Below are positions 1-7,149 of a stretch of DNA of 25,681 nucleotides, piece after piece. The first letter of the stretch is position 1. Each line of letters opens with the position of its first letter. This DNA comes from a virus. The notes beneath the pieces were generated by a model. The model was not told the DNA's origin. It saw only the letters and a list, made by a program, of their open reading frames with translations, and ran no database searches. The DNA is taken from IMG/VR virus record IMGVR_UViG_3300013006_000118, positions 1 through 25,681 of that record; one strand, given 5' to 3'. A program made the position numbers and the translations under genes.

Positions 1-5
1 CGCGT

Positions 6-85
<80 letters not shown>

Positions 86-113
86 TTCAATAACTTAGCG
101 AAGGCCGCCAGCG

Positions 114-134
114 GCGGTTTACACGCGGTTTACA
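114..134. repeat. tandem 10-bp repeat GCGGTTTACA, 11-bp spacing
   Basis: GCGGTTTACA occurs at 114-123 and again at 125-134, one base apart, so the period is 11 bp, about one helical turn. It lies in the non-coding stretch between the tRNA and the first ORF. Just downstream, gcgga (142-146) and tccgc (155-159) form a short inverted repeat. Such in-phase repeats can be protein-binding sites: an operator, integrase arm-type sites, or a ParB/iteron-like site. The sequence alone does not decide. Apart from these repeats I see nothing definite in 83-168. Confidence 0.5.
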
Positions 135-168
135 AGGCCGTGCGGATTCGTGCGTCCGCGGTGCCCGC

Positions 169-345
169 ATGATGCAGCACATTCGCGTCCTGCACGCGCT
201 CGGCGATGCCTTCGAAGGCCAAGCCGCGCTCAACTCGGACACCACCTCCGCGCTCCTGCTGATGTCGATCGCGACCGCTTACCGCGCCGCCGCCGACCAG
301 CTCGATTCTGAAGACCGGGCGGCGCTCGCCGCGCCGGCCGCCTGA
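169..345 (+). CDS. small hypothetical protein (58 aa)
   Basis: This is a short ORF starting ATG-ATG (M1 at 169 or M2 at 172) and stopping with TGA 28 bp before the ParB-family gene. Codon third positions are overwhelmingly G or C, as in the neighbouring genes, which supports coding. The product is mostly helical and Ala/Leu-rich with an acidic stretch (DQLDSEDR) near the end. It has no Cys, no signal peptide and no membrane segment. No clear Shine-Dalgarno precedes it. Its position suggests it is the first gene of the PRTRC operon. I do not recognise a family. Confidence 0.5.
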   Translation: MMQHIRVLHALGDAFEGQAALNSDTTSALLLMSIATAYRAAADQLDSEDRAALAAPAA

Positions 346-360
346 CCACGTCATCTCGAC

Positions 361-366
361 AAGGAG
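361..366 (+). promoter_or_regulatory. ribosome binding site fixing a TTG start for the ParB gene
   Basis: AAGGAG lies 7 nt upstream of TTG at 374. No ATG or GTG in the same frame lies near this site, so the Shine-Dalgarno supports TTG as the initiation codon of the ParB-family protein. Confidence 0.7.
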
Positions 367-373
367 ACCTGCC

Positions 374-1765
374 TTGAACCCCACCCCGACCCCCAGCAGC
401 GTGCCGCTTGCCAAGATCCGGCCGGGCGATAACCCTCGCCGATATTTCGACCCGAAGAAGCACGAGGATCTCGTTGCCGGCATCCGCCAGCGCGGTCTGC
501 TTCAGCCGCTGCTGCTCCGCCCCGCACCCGACGCCGCCGACATCTTCCTCATCGTTGCCGGTGGTCGCCGCTACCGCGCGGCCATGGAGGTGTTCGGCAC
601 CGATGGGGAGGTGCCGGCCATCGTCCGCGATATGACCGAGCAGGAAGCGCTCGAGGCCGCGATCGATGAGAACGACAATCGGGCGGACGCTTCCGAAACC
701 GAGCAGGCCGACGCCGCGGTCCGCGTGCTTGCCGCTTGCCAAGATGATCGTGCCGAGGCGGCGCGGCGGCTGGGCTGGTCGACGAGCAAGCTCGATCGAC
801 GCCTGGCGCTCGCCGAGCTTTCCGACACGGTCAAGGTCGCGCTGGACGAGCGGCGCATAAAGGTCGGCCACGCCGAGCTGCTCGCGGCCGTGCCGAAGGA
901 TAAGCAGGAGCGTGCCCTTGAGAACATCCTGACCGCCGGGCTCGACGTGGGCCAGACCCGCGCAGCGCTGATGCGAATGACGCAGGACCTCGGCGCTGCG
1001 GCTTTCGACAAGACCGATTGCACGACCTGCCCTTACAACTCGGCGTCCCAGCGCGCGCTGTTCGAGACGCATGTCGACGATGGGCACTGCACCAGCCCGG
1101 GGTGCTTCCAGCTCAAGGTCGAAGGGCACGAGGCAGCGAAGAGGGAAGCGGCTGAGCGCGAGGCTGAGGTAGCGAACACCGCGGCGCCGGCGGTCGAGCA
1201 GGTTGCGGCGCCGAGCACACCGGCTCCGGCGCCTGCTCCAGCGGCAGCGGCCAAACCGGCCCCCAGCGCGAGCGCGTCCAAGACCAACGTCACGGCCAAG
1301 ACGATTGCGGTGCGAGCGCGCACCGCTCGCGAAGCGGCATGGCGCAGCGCAGTGAGCCGTGCGCTCATCGGCGACTTGCATCTGAACGAAAAGTCACAGC
1401 TAGGGCTCCGTGCCTTCGCCTGCTCGGTCATCACGCTTGGCGACGACTTCACCCACGTTGCCACGCTGGCCCGGGCGCTCGAGGTGGACCTCCGCGATAC
1501 CTGGGTCGTCGACAAGGCTTTCCTCGACCGCTTCGACAAGGACGAGCTGAAGATCATCGCCATGGAGTGCGGCTTGGTCGCCCACATGGGGGAGAAGGTC
1601 TTCGCGCGCCTGCTCAAGTCCCGGACGACGGACATCATCGCCGGGATGCTGAAGGCGACCGGCTTCGACTGGTCGAGGCGCTTGCCGAGCTCGATGACGC
1701 TCGACGGGAAGTACGGCGCGCCGCCGGCACCACCGGTCGTCGAGGCCGAACCGGCCGCCGCCTAA
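374..1765 (+). CDS. PRTRC system ParB-family protein
   Basis: This 463-aa ParB/Spo0J-family protein is the first member of the PRTRC cassette. Residues about 8-100 form the ParB N-terminal domain, with NPRRYFD near residue 20 and VAGGRRYRA near 62-70, a variant of the GERR motif that binds CTP in ParB proteins. A helix-turn-helix region follows (about 125-165, AARRLGWSTSKLDRRLA). A Cys cluster, CTTCPYN...HCTSPGC (about 217-245), could bind zinc and is seen in this subfamily as I recall it. An Ala/Pro-rich linker (about 270-310) leads to a helical C-terminal domain. Translation probably starts at TTG 374. No ParA gene is adjacent, so a classical plasmid partition role is not shown. Family assignment rests on the domain plus the six other PRTRC genes downstream. 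Confidence 0.9.
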   Translation: MNPTPTPSSVPLAKIRPGDNPRRYFDPKKHEDLVAGIRQRGLLQPLLLRPAPDAADIFLIVAGGRRYRAAMEVFGTDGEVPAIVRDMTEQEALEAAIDENDNRADASETEQADAAVRVLAACQDDRAEAARRLGWSTSKLDRRLALAELSDTVKVALDERRIKVGHAELLAAVPKDKQERALENILTAGLDVGQTRAALMRMTQDLGAAAFDKTDCTTCPYNSASQRALFETHVDDGHCTSPGCFQLKVEGHEAAKREAAEREAEVANTAAPAVEQVAAPSTPAPAPAPAAAAKPAPSASASKTNVTAKTIAVRARTAREAAWRSAVSRALIGDLHLNEKSQLGLRAFACSVITLGDDFTHVATLARALEVDLRDTWVVDKAFLDRFDKDELKIIAMECGLVAHMGEKVFARLLKSRTTDIIAGMLKATGFDWSRRLPSSMTLDGKYGAPPAPPVVEAEPAAA

Positions 1766-1792
1766 CCAAGCTCCAGAGACAAGGACCACACC

Positions 1793-2209
1793 ATGCTGAT
1801 CACCAGCCTCACGCCGCTGCTCGCCCGCTACTCGCTCGGCCTCGACCTCGTGGCCGGGCCCGACGGGGCAGTTACCCTGACTATCATCCCGCGCAAGGCG
1901 GAGGGCAGTTCGCACAAGCCGGGCGCGGACGAGCTGCGCCCCATCTCCATTACCGCGCCCGCCGAGGAGATCGACGCGGAGCTGGCGAAGGGTGAGGAAG
2001 GCGCGCTCGGGAAGCTGATCGTCACCCGCAAGGCGCTGGCCGACCAGCTCGCGGAGCAGCTGCAGGCGACCGAGTCCGCCAAGGCGGCCGCGAAGCCCAA
2101 GCCGCCGGCAGGAAAGGCGCCGACCCCCGCACCCGCGGCCAAGCCCGAATCCAAGGCCACCCCGCCGGCCGCCCAGGCAGGAGCGGGCGAGCCCGCACCC
2201 CTCTGGTGA
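1793..2209 (+). CDS. PRTRC system protein E
   Basis: This is a 138-aa protein between the ParB-family gene and protein C, the usual place for PRTRC protein E. The N-terminal 85 residues are compact, with an LRPISITAPAEEIDAEL segment typical of the family. The C-terminal 50 residues are a low-complexity Ala/Pro/Lys tail, probably disordered. There is no signal peptide or membrane segment. A weak AAGGA lies 8 nt before the ATG. The molecular role of protein E is unknown. Identification rests on gene order and the N-terminal pattern. Confidence 0.85.
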   Translation: MLITSLTPLLARYSLGLDLVAGPDGAVTLTIIPRKAEGSSHKPGADELRPISITAPAEEIDAELAKGEEGALGKLIVTRKALADQLAEQLQATESAKAAAKPKPPAGKAPTPAPAAKPESKATPPAAQAGAGEPAPLW

Positions 2210-2244
2210 CCGGCGCGACCGGCACCACCCTCCAGGAGACGACC

Positions 2245-2451
2245 ATGCAGATCAACGAACTCACCCGCGTCTATCGGTACGACGGCATCGACCTTCCGGT
2301 CCCGCCGCACCTCGCCAACGACCCGCAGGGCCTGCGCGCCTATCACGCCACGCTCTACCCGGCGATCACCACCGCCGAGGCCGTCGACGCCGGCGTGGTG
2401 AATGGCGCGCTGGTCACCGAATACCGCCGCGCGGTCGGCACTAAGGGCTGA
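2245..2451 (+). CDS. PRTRC system protein C (ubiquitin-like, terminal Gly)
   Basis: This is a 68-aa protein. The start is ATG 2245, set by AGGAGAC 5 nt upstream; an upstream in-frame ATG at 2206 overlaps the gene E stop region and has no such site. The N-terminal pattern VYRYDGIDLPVPP followed by a helix and LYPAITTAEA is the PRTRC C signature, which from memory falls in the prokaryotic ubiquitin-like (Prok_Ub) beta-grasp family. The protein ends in VGTKG, so Gly68 is the last residue, as a conjugatable ubiquitin-like protein needs without processing. An E1-like, an E2-like and a JAMM protease gene lie in the same operon. Family membership is firm; actual conjugation is inference. Confidence 0.88.
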   Translation: MQINELTRVYRYDGIDLPVPPHLANDPQGLRAYHATLYPAITTAEAVDAGVVNGALVTEYRRAVGTKG

Positions 2452-2517
2452 CCATGCCCTCGGGAACGAAGGCGGCAATTCCAGCCGCTCCCCGCAAGAC
2501 GCTCCTCGAATGGATCG

Positions 2518-3648
2518 ATGAAGACGATGGCGACACGACCGGCGGACCGCCCCCGTGCGGAGCGAAAGACCAAGCACTCCACGCGCGGATCCTCACCACA
2601 GAGGGTACCGAGAGCGAACCGCTCCAGCCGCCTCCCGGCCTTCGGCTCGCGCCCCTCGGTTGAACTGGCCGGCCGGGCGGTCGCGATATCGCGCGATGTG
2701 CCGTGGTGCTTCGACAGCGCGCCGCTCGCGCCGCACCACAAGGTCATCGGCCGTTGGGCTGCATCGCGCGCGGCAAGCGAAGACCGCTTCACCCGGGCAG
2801 AGGCGCGGCGGCATATCGAGCGCGTCTTCAACCGCGCGGTGTTGGAGATCCTCAGGCCGTTCAAGCTCGCGGAGCTCCGGACGGTGGTCCTGCTCGGCAG
2901 TGAGGAACGCCCCCCTGCGATCGCCATCATCTGCGACACCATTGGCCAGATCGAGCTCGGCTGGATCGAGGAGACTAGCGGCCTGCTGTCTGCGGTGTTC
3001 GCCAAGCCTGACGGGCGTGTCGCGCCCGCAAGTTGGGGGGCAGCCGCTTATGCCGCGCTCACTGGCACGCTCGGCAATGTGCTCCCGATCTTCAACTATC
3101 AGGACCTCATCGAGGAGTTCTCGAACTACTATTGGGATGGGGAGACCGATGATGTCGCGGCCTCGAAGGCGCTCATTGAATTCCATGGCATGGATCCAGA
3201 TGAAGTCGATGAGGAGACACTTCCGTCGGCGGTGAATGGCAAGCGCCCTCCCTGGATGCTCGCGGAGAACGCCGCGCTGATCCAGCACTTGCCGACAGGC
3301 CTACGCGCTCGAATCCGCAGGCTGCGCAAAGCGCACAAGGCGTTCATGCGCGACGGGCTTTCCCGCGCCGCCTGGCTCTTCGATTTCGATGCGCTGATCG
3401 AATATGCGCCCGATTACGAGGATCGCGCGCACCTGCCGGGCCTGACCCTGGTGCCAGCTGACAAATTCGGCCGCGAGCTCGACGAGATGGGGCGGTGGGG
3501 CATGGAGCAGGGCTTCATGGACATCGCCGGCCTCTGCCCGCTGGGCGACCCGAACCAGATCGATGCGTGGTTCGACTCATTGCGGCTCGGCGCCGAGGTC
3601 CTGCTCGCCGCCCAAGATCTCATCCAATCCGACCCCACCAACGACTGA
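2518..3648 (+). CDS. PRTRC system protein F
   Basis: This 376-aa protein sits between C and B, the usual slot for PRTRC F, and its length fits. The first 50 residues are Arg/Pro/Ser-rich and probably disordered; the rest is a soluble globular protein with no membrane segment and a very acidic middle (about 200-245). ATG 2518 is the first start in this frame after the gene C stop, but it has no good Shine-Dalgarno, and a downstream start such as ATG 2527 or GTG 2698 is possible. A second reading frame is open over 2454-2663, but its third-position G+C is lower (about 71% against 81% here). The function is unknown. Confidence 0.78.
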   Translation: MKTMATRPADRPRAERKTKHSTRGSSPQRVPRANRSSRLPAFGSRPSVELAGRAVAISRDVPWCFDSAPLAPHHKVIGRWAASRAASEDRFTRAEARRHIERVFNRAVLEILRPFKLAELRTVVLLGSEERPPAIAIICDTIGQIELGWIEETSGLLSAVFAKPDGRVAPASWGAAAYAALTGTLGNVLPIFNYQDLIEEFSNYYWDGETDDVAASKALIEFHGMDPDEVDEETLPSAVNGKRPPWMLAENAALIQHLPTGLRARIRRLRKAHKAFMRDGLSRAAWLFDFDALIEYAPDYEDRAHLPGLTLVPADKFGRELDEMGRWGMEQGFMDIAGLCPLGDPNQIDAWFDSLRLGAEVLLAAQDLIQSDPTND

Positions 3649-3656
3649 GGCCGCAC

Positions 3657-4427
3657 ATGTTCGCCCACACCACCCAGTTTGAAGCGACGGCGGGAGATCT
3701 GCCGTTGACGAACGCGATCCTCCTTTACCGAGGAGCTGCGAGGGCAGGTGCCCCCGCCTTTGCCAGCCTCCACCCGGTCGATGACCAGGACGGCCAGCCG
3801 ACGATCGGCGCCGGGGCTCCACTCACCCGCGCACATCTCCGGCAGTGGACCGCGGCCCTCGGGCGGACCGCGAAGCCCGAGCTGCTTCCCGACAATGTGC
3901 TCGTCGCGCACCCCGACATGCTCGCGTGGTGGGTGCCGGAACAAGTGCGGTCGGCCTTCTTCGCGCTCTCGAGGCCATCCGCCGACCTCAAGGCGCTGAA
4001 GGAGCGGACGACGCTGCCGTTGCCGTACCCCGCGCACTTGTTCATCGCCACGCGGACCCGCCTTGGCGTCTTTGCCCTGGCGGAGAACAGGCGTCCAACC
4101 GCCGACACGGTCGCCCTATATTCCCCGGTGCTGAACGTCTTCATCGAAGGGCACCTCTGCTGGGGCAACATCGCAAAGCCGAAGGCCCTTACCATCTCGG
4201 CGATGGCGGAGTTCGAGCGGGCGGTGTTCGACTCGTGGTCGACGCACGCCAATCCCGGGCAGGAAAACTCGGTCACCGGGAAGGGCGGACTGGTCCGCCT
4301 CTGGGATGACCTCGCAGCGCGCAAGGCGAAGCGGTTCCCAGTCAAGCGCTTGAAGCCCTTCGGTTCCCGGTTGAAAGGGGCCAATCCGATCACGGTGGGC
4401 CAGCTGATCGCGGGGGCTACGCGATGA
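3657..4427 (+). CDS. PRTRC system protein B (E2-like)
   Basis: This is a 256-aa protein. ATG 3657 is preceded by TGAGG at good spacing. It is recognised by its slot and by the central block around 124-171: YPAHLFIAT, LGVFAL, LYSPVLNVF, then EGHLCWGN. From memory PRTRC B belongs to the prokaryotic E2 family D fold, where the segment after the beta-sheet carries the active Cys; Cys168 in HLCWGN is the obvious candidate here. The C-terminus is basic. The stop overlaps the start of protein A (ATGA), implying translational coupling. If the E2 reading is right, it would accept the ubiquitin-like protein C from the ThiF-family protein. Activity is not shown by sequence alone. Confidence 0.85.
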   Translation: MFAHTTQFEATAGDLPLTNAILLYRGAARAGAPAFASLHPVDDQDGQPTIGAGAPLTRAHLRQWTAALGRTAKPELLPDNVLVAHPDMLAWWVPEQVRSAFFALSRPSADLKALKERTTLPLPYPAHLFIATRTRLGVFALAENRRPTADTVALYSPVLNVFIEGHLCWGNIAKPKALTISAMAEFERAVFDSWSTHANPGQENSVTGKGGLVRLWDDLAARKAKRFPVKRLKPFGSRLKGANPITVGQLIAGATR

Positions 4428-5083
4428 TGGAGGCGCTTGCCGACGATCCGACCGCGGCCGCGATCCTCGCCACGATCCCCTGCTATCCGGTGCCTCCGAC
4501 CGGCCGATCGCCGGGCATCGACGCGCTTCGCGCCGCTCGCGCCGGCCATGGCCTCGCCATCGGCCAGGACGGCGTGATGCTGGTGCTGCGCCGCCCCTGG
4601 CTGGCGCTTGATGCGCGGTTGGCGACGCCGCTGCCGGCTTATCTGCCCTTCGGGAGCGTCGGCCGGCCCGGCGCAATCCTGCGCTGCGGACTGATCCCCG
4701 CTGAGCTCCTCGATCGCATCGTCGATCACTTCGCCGCCGCGCTCCCCAATGAGGCGGCCGCCTTCGTCATCTGGAACGAGGAGACCCGAGTGTTCGCGGT
4801 TGAGTTTCCCGACATCGGCGAAGCGACGCCGTCGCGGCTGGTCTACCGCCCGCCGGTCCTCGCGCCTGGCTGGCATATCGTCTGTGACGTCCATAGCCAT
4901 GGGAATGGCCGCGCATACTTCAGCAGCACGGACGACGCTGACGACGCGCATTCGACCAAAATCGCGGTGGTGATCGGCCAGCTCGCGCATGAGGGCGGCC
5001 CCGAGTTGGTGGGCCGCATCTGTGCTGGCGGCATGTTCATCATGATGCCCCGCAGCCCCTTCGCCGGAGACTATCGTGCCTGA
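4424..5083 (+). CDS. PRTRC system protein A (JAB/JAMM metalloprotease)
   Basis: This is a 219-aa protein. Its C-terminal half carries a complete JAMM zinc-protease motif, H157-S-H159-x7-S167-x2-D170, with HSHGNG and FSSTDD easily visible. A candidate general-acid Glu lies upstream in ALPNEAAAF (E110). The N-terminal 90 residues form a separate domain with no recognised motif. JAMM enzymes cleave isopeptide or C-terminal peptide bonds of ubiquitin-like proteins, so here it could remove protein C from targets. It overlaps B by 4 nt and the ThiF gene by 8 nt. All metal ligands are present, so it is probably active. Confidence 0.9.
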   Translation: MMEALADDPTAAAILATIPCYPVPPTGRSPGIDALRAARAGHGLAIGQDGVMLVLRRPWLALDARLATPLPAYLPFGSVGRPGAILRCGLIPAELLDRIVDHFAAALPNEAAAFVIWNEETRVFAVEFPDIGEATPSRLVYRPPVLAPGWHIVCDVHSHGNGRAYFSSTDDADDAHSTKIAVVIGQLAHEGGPELVGRICAGGMFIMMPRSPFAGDYRA

Positions 5084-5849
5084 CCAGTCGAATCGCCATT
5101 TCCTGAGCCGCGCGCTCGACGGCCGCGCCATCGATGTCCTCCTCGTCGGCTGCGGCGGGAACGGGGCTCAAATGCTGATGGGGCTCGCGGCGCTGGACAC
5201 CGCAATGCGCGCGATCTCATCGCGGGCGCTGAACGTCACGGTCGTCGACGATGATATCGTGACCGAGGCGAACCTGGGCCGTCAGCCATTCTATCGCTGC
5301 GACCTCGGCAACTCGAAGGCGCGAACGCTCACCGAGCGGATCAACCTTGCCCATGGTCTGGCCTGGCGGGCAGTCCATGGGCGCGCGCCCGATGACATCG
5401 GAGTCGACGGGATCGATCTGCTCATCACCTGCGTGGACACCGCCTCGGCACGCCGGGCGATCGGCGCGGCCCTGGGGTATACCGAGCGATGCCCCGCCTA
5501 CTGGCTGGATCTGGGCAACCGCGCCACCGACGGGCAGTTCGTGATTGGAAACCCGAGGGAGTGGGCCGGCGACGGGCCGGGCCGTCTCCCGACCGTGCTC
5601 GAGCATTTCCCCGAGCTGGCGGACGAGAGCGTGCCCGAGGACGATGCGCCCAGCTGCTCGGTCGCCGAGGCGCTCGAGCGGCAATCCCTGTTCGTCAATA
5701 GGGTGGTGGCCAGCAGCGCGCTCGCGCTGCTGTTCGACCTGCTCGGCCGCGGCTCCATCGGTCACGCTGGCGCCTTCATCAATCTGGCGAGCGGCCATGC
5801 GGTGCCGATCGCGCTGCCGGCTAGGGCGGCAGAGAAGGCGAGCGCATGA
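5076..5849 (+). CDS. PRTRC system ThiF-family (E1-like) protein
   Basis: This is a 257-aa adenylyltransferase of the ThiF/MoeB/E1 superfamily. The GTG 5076 start is preceded by GGAGA. The nucleotide-binding loop is VGCGGNGAQM (G25-x-G-G-x-G30). VVDDDIV and NLGRQ (66-70) supply the acidic residue and Arg expected at the ATP site, with K81 after them. D121 lies in TCVDT, the second acidic position of the fold. There is no CxxC zinc knuckle pair as in MoeB. Cys194 in PSCSVAEAL, after the crossover region, is the best candidate for a catalytic thioester Cys. It would adenylate the C-terminal Gly of protein C. It closes the seven-gene PRTRC set. Confidence 0.9.
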   Translation: MPDQSNRHFLSRALDGRAIDVLLVGCGGNGAQMLMGLAALDTAMRAISSRALNVTVVDDDIVTEANLGRQPFYRCDLGNSKARTLTERINLAHGLAWRAVHGRAPDDIGVDGIDLLITCVDTASARRAIGAALGYTERCPAYWLDLGNRATDGQFVIGNPREWAGDGPGRLPTVLEHFPELADESVPEDDAPSCSVAEALERQSLFVNRVVASSALALLFDLLGRGSIGHAGAFINLASGHAVPIALPARAAEKASA

Positions 5850-6055
5850 CGCAGACGCGCGAGCAACTCGCGGCTGAGATTGCCGCAGCGATCGGCGCGG
5901 CCGTGCTCGGTGCCAAGGCCATCGATCCGGACAAGGTCCGCGCAGCGTGGCGCTCACACCTTCCGGTTCCGACCAGCGACGAGATCGCGAGGGCTTTGAA
6001 AAGCCTCGGCTGGCGTCGAACCAGTGGCGGCTCCTTCAAGGCACCCGGCGTATGA
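5846..6055 (+). CDS. small hypothetical protein (69 aa)
   Basis: This ORF is translationally coupled on both sides: its ATG overlaps the ThiF stop (ATGA) and its TGA overlaps the MT-A70 start (ATGA). The product is a basic, helical protein, with an Ala-rich helix in the first 25 residues and a segment TSDEIARALKSLGWRR that could be a short helix-turn-helix. There are no Cys residues and no membrane segment. Because of its position it is probably expressed with both the PRTRC genes and the methyltransferase. It may be a DNA-binding partner, but I do not recognise a family. Confidence 0.72.
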   Translation: MTQTREQLAAEIAAAIGAAVLGAKAIDPDKVRAAWRSHLPVPTSDEIARALKSLGWRRTSGGSFKAPGV

Positions 6056-6609
6056 CCTGGCCCTTCGGCGAACTCGGCATGTTCGGCTATCGCTTCCTCC
6101 TGATCGACTTCCCGTGGGACTTCGAGGGTGGCGGCGACCGAAACGCGCGCAATCACTATCCCTGCATGTCGCCGGAGGAGGGCGCGCGCTTGCCGGTGGG
6201 CCAGCTCGCCGGGCGCGATTGCGGCCTTGGACTATGGGTGACCGATCCGTTCCTCGAGAAGGGGATCTGGCTGATGCGCCAGTGGGGCTTCGACTATGTG
6301 TCGGTGCTCTTCAACTGGGCGAAGACAACGAAGACCGGGAAATGGCATTTCGGCACCGGCTACGGCACGCGCGCGAACCCCGAGCTTTGCCTCCTCGGCA
6401 TGACCGGGAACCTCGGTCGGCCGAAGGACCGCGCCGTGCGGCGCCTGCTGGTGGAGCCGGTGCGGGAACACAGCCGCAAGCCGGATCGCGTCCACGCCGA
6501 TATCGAGCGGCTATGGGACGGCCCATATGCAGAGTTGTTCGCGCGATCGCGCCGGGCGGGCTGGGACGCCTGGGGCAACGAAGTCGGGAAGTTCGGAGAG
6601 GCGGCATGA
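6052..6609 (+). CDS. MT-A70 family adenine-N6 methyltransferase
   Basis: This is a 185-aa protein. LLIDFPWDF (16-24) corresponds to the catalytic DPPW motif of MT-A70 enzymes, here as DFPW with Phe replacing the first Pro. It is followed by the usual HYPCMSPEE and a Gly-poor beta/alpha core ending in an Asn-Pro-Glu segment (TRANPELCLLG) and HSRKPDRVH, a conserved MT-A70 C-terminal pattern. The likely role is SAM-dependent N6 methylation of adenine in DNA without a partner nuclease, as in many phages, perhaps to evade host restriction. ATG 6052 overlaps the previous stop. The DFPW change is unusual, so activity is likely but not certain. Confidence 0.88.
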   Translation: MTWPFGELGMFGYRFLLIDFPWDFEGGGDRNARNHYPCMSPEEGARLPVGQLAGRDCGLGLWVTDPFLEKGIWLMRQWGFDYVSVLFNWAKTTKTGKWHFGTGYGTRANPELCLLGMTGNLGRPKDRAVRRLLVEPVREHSRKPDRVHADIERLWDGPYAELFARSRRAGWDAWGNEVGKFGEAA

Positions 6610-6675
6610 TCAGCCGCATGCTCCGCCGGGACACCTGACTTGCCGACTCGGCGGTCAACGGCATAGGCTCCGGGG

Positions 6676-6882
6676 ATGGCAGACGAGATCAGCGTGGGCA
6701 CCCAGGTCCAAATCCCCCCCGGTCCGGGGCGCCCTCACGTCGTCGTCGCGACAGTCACGCGCATCGATGGCGAGCGGGTCTGGGTGGAGCGCTTCGGCAC
6801 GAAGAAGATCGAAGGGCCCTTCGCGAAGTCGGAGCTCAAGATCGAGCCGCCGAGTGGTCCAATTCGAGTGCTTTTCCCGTGA
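6676..6882 (+). CDS. small hypothetical protein (68 aa)
   Basis: This 68-aa soluble protein is beta-rich. Its core VVVATVTRIDGERVWVERFG resembles a small SH3-like or barrel fold of the kind in short phage proteins, but no specific family is recognised. The stop overlaps a GTG start (GTGA) for the next small ORF, so the two are probably translated together. Only a weak purine stretch precedes the ATG. It lies 66 bp after the methyltransferase gene in the same direction, consistent with one transcript. Confidence 0.65.
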   Translation: MADEISVGTQVQIPPGPGRPHVVVATVTRIDGERVWVERFGTKKIEGPFAKSELKIEPPSGPIRVLFP

Positions 6883-7058
6883 GCGAGCAGCCTCATCCGA
6901 ACAGCGGCAATGCCAAGCTCCGCGCCGCGCGCGAGGCGGCAATCGACGCCATCGCCGCGGCGACCAGCGGTCGCGCCTCGATCGAGGTTCGCCACCTCCA
7001 GTACCTCGTCGGGGTCACCGAGTATCTGAACATGGGCAACAGTGCCCCTCCCGCCTGA
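6879..7058 (+). CDS. small hypothetical protein (59 aa)
   Basis: This ORF starts with GTG at 6879, overlapping the previous TGA (GTGA). The product is a helical Ala-rich peptide (KLRAAREAAIDAIAAATSG) followed by a short conserved-looking segment IEVRHLQYLVGVTEYL. It has no membrane segment. Its third-position G+C matches the neighbours. Coupling to the upstream gene makes it more credible than its length alone. I recognise no family. Confidence 0.55.
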   Translation: MSEQPHPNSGNAKLRAAREAAIDAIAAATSGRASIEVRHLQYLVGVTEYLNMGNSAPPA

Positions 7059-7149
7059 ACCCGTCGCTTGGCGGCGCATCGCTCAGGCGGCGTTGATGGC
7101 CGTCGCGATCGCGCTTTTCGCCGCCAGCATGCCGGGCTTCGACGGTTAG
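7042..7149 (+). CDS. very small putative membrane peptide (35 aa)
   Basis: This is a GTG-initiated ORF overlapping the previous gene by 17 nt. The peptide has one likely membrane helix (AALMAVAIALFAAS) after a short positively charged N-terminus (WRR), giving a cytoplasmic N-terminus by the positive-inside rule. The codon bias fits coding. Its stop (TAG 7147-7149) overlaps the stop of the convergent minus-strand gene. It could be a chance ORF, so confidence is modest. Confidence 0.4.
   Translation: MPLPPEPVAWRRIAQAALMAVAIALFAASMPGFDG

Noticed and set aside
2454-2663. An alternative reading frame before gene F that could be its true N-terminus after a frameshift
   Set aside because: Third-position G+C is lower (about 71% against about 81% in the F frame) and the F frame has its own ATG at 2518. 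The start of F remains uncertain.
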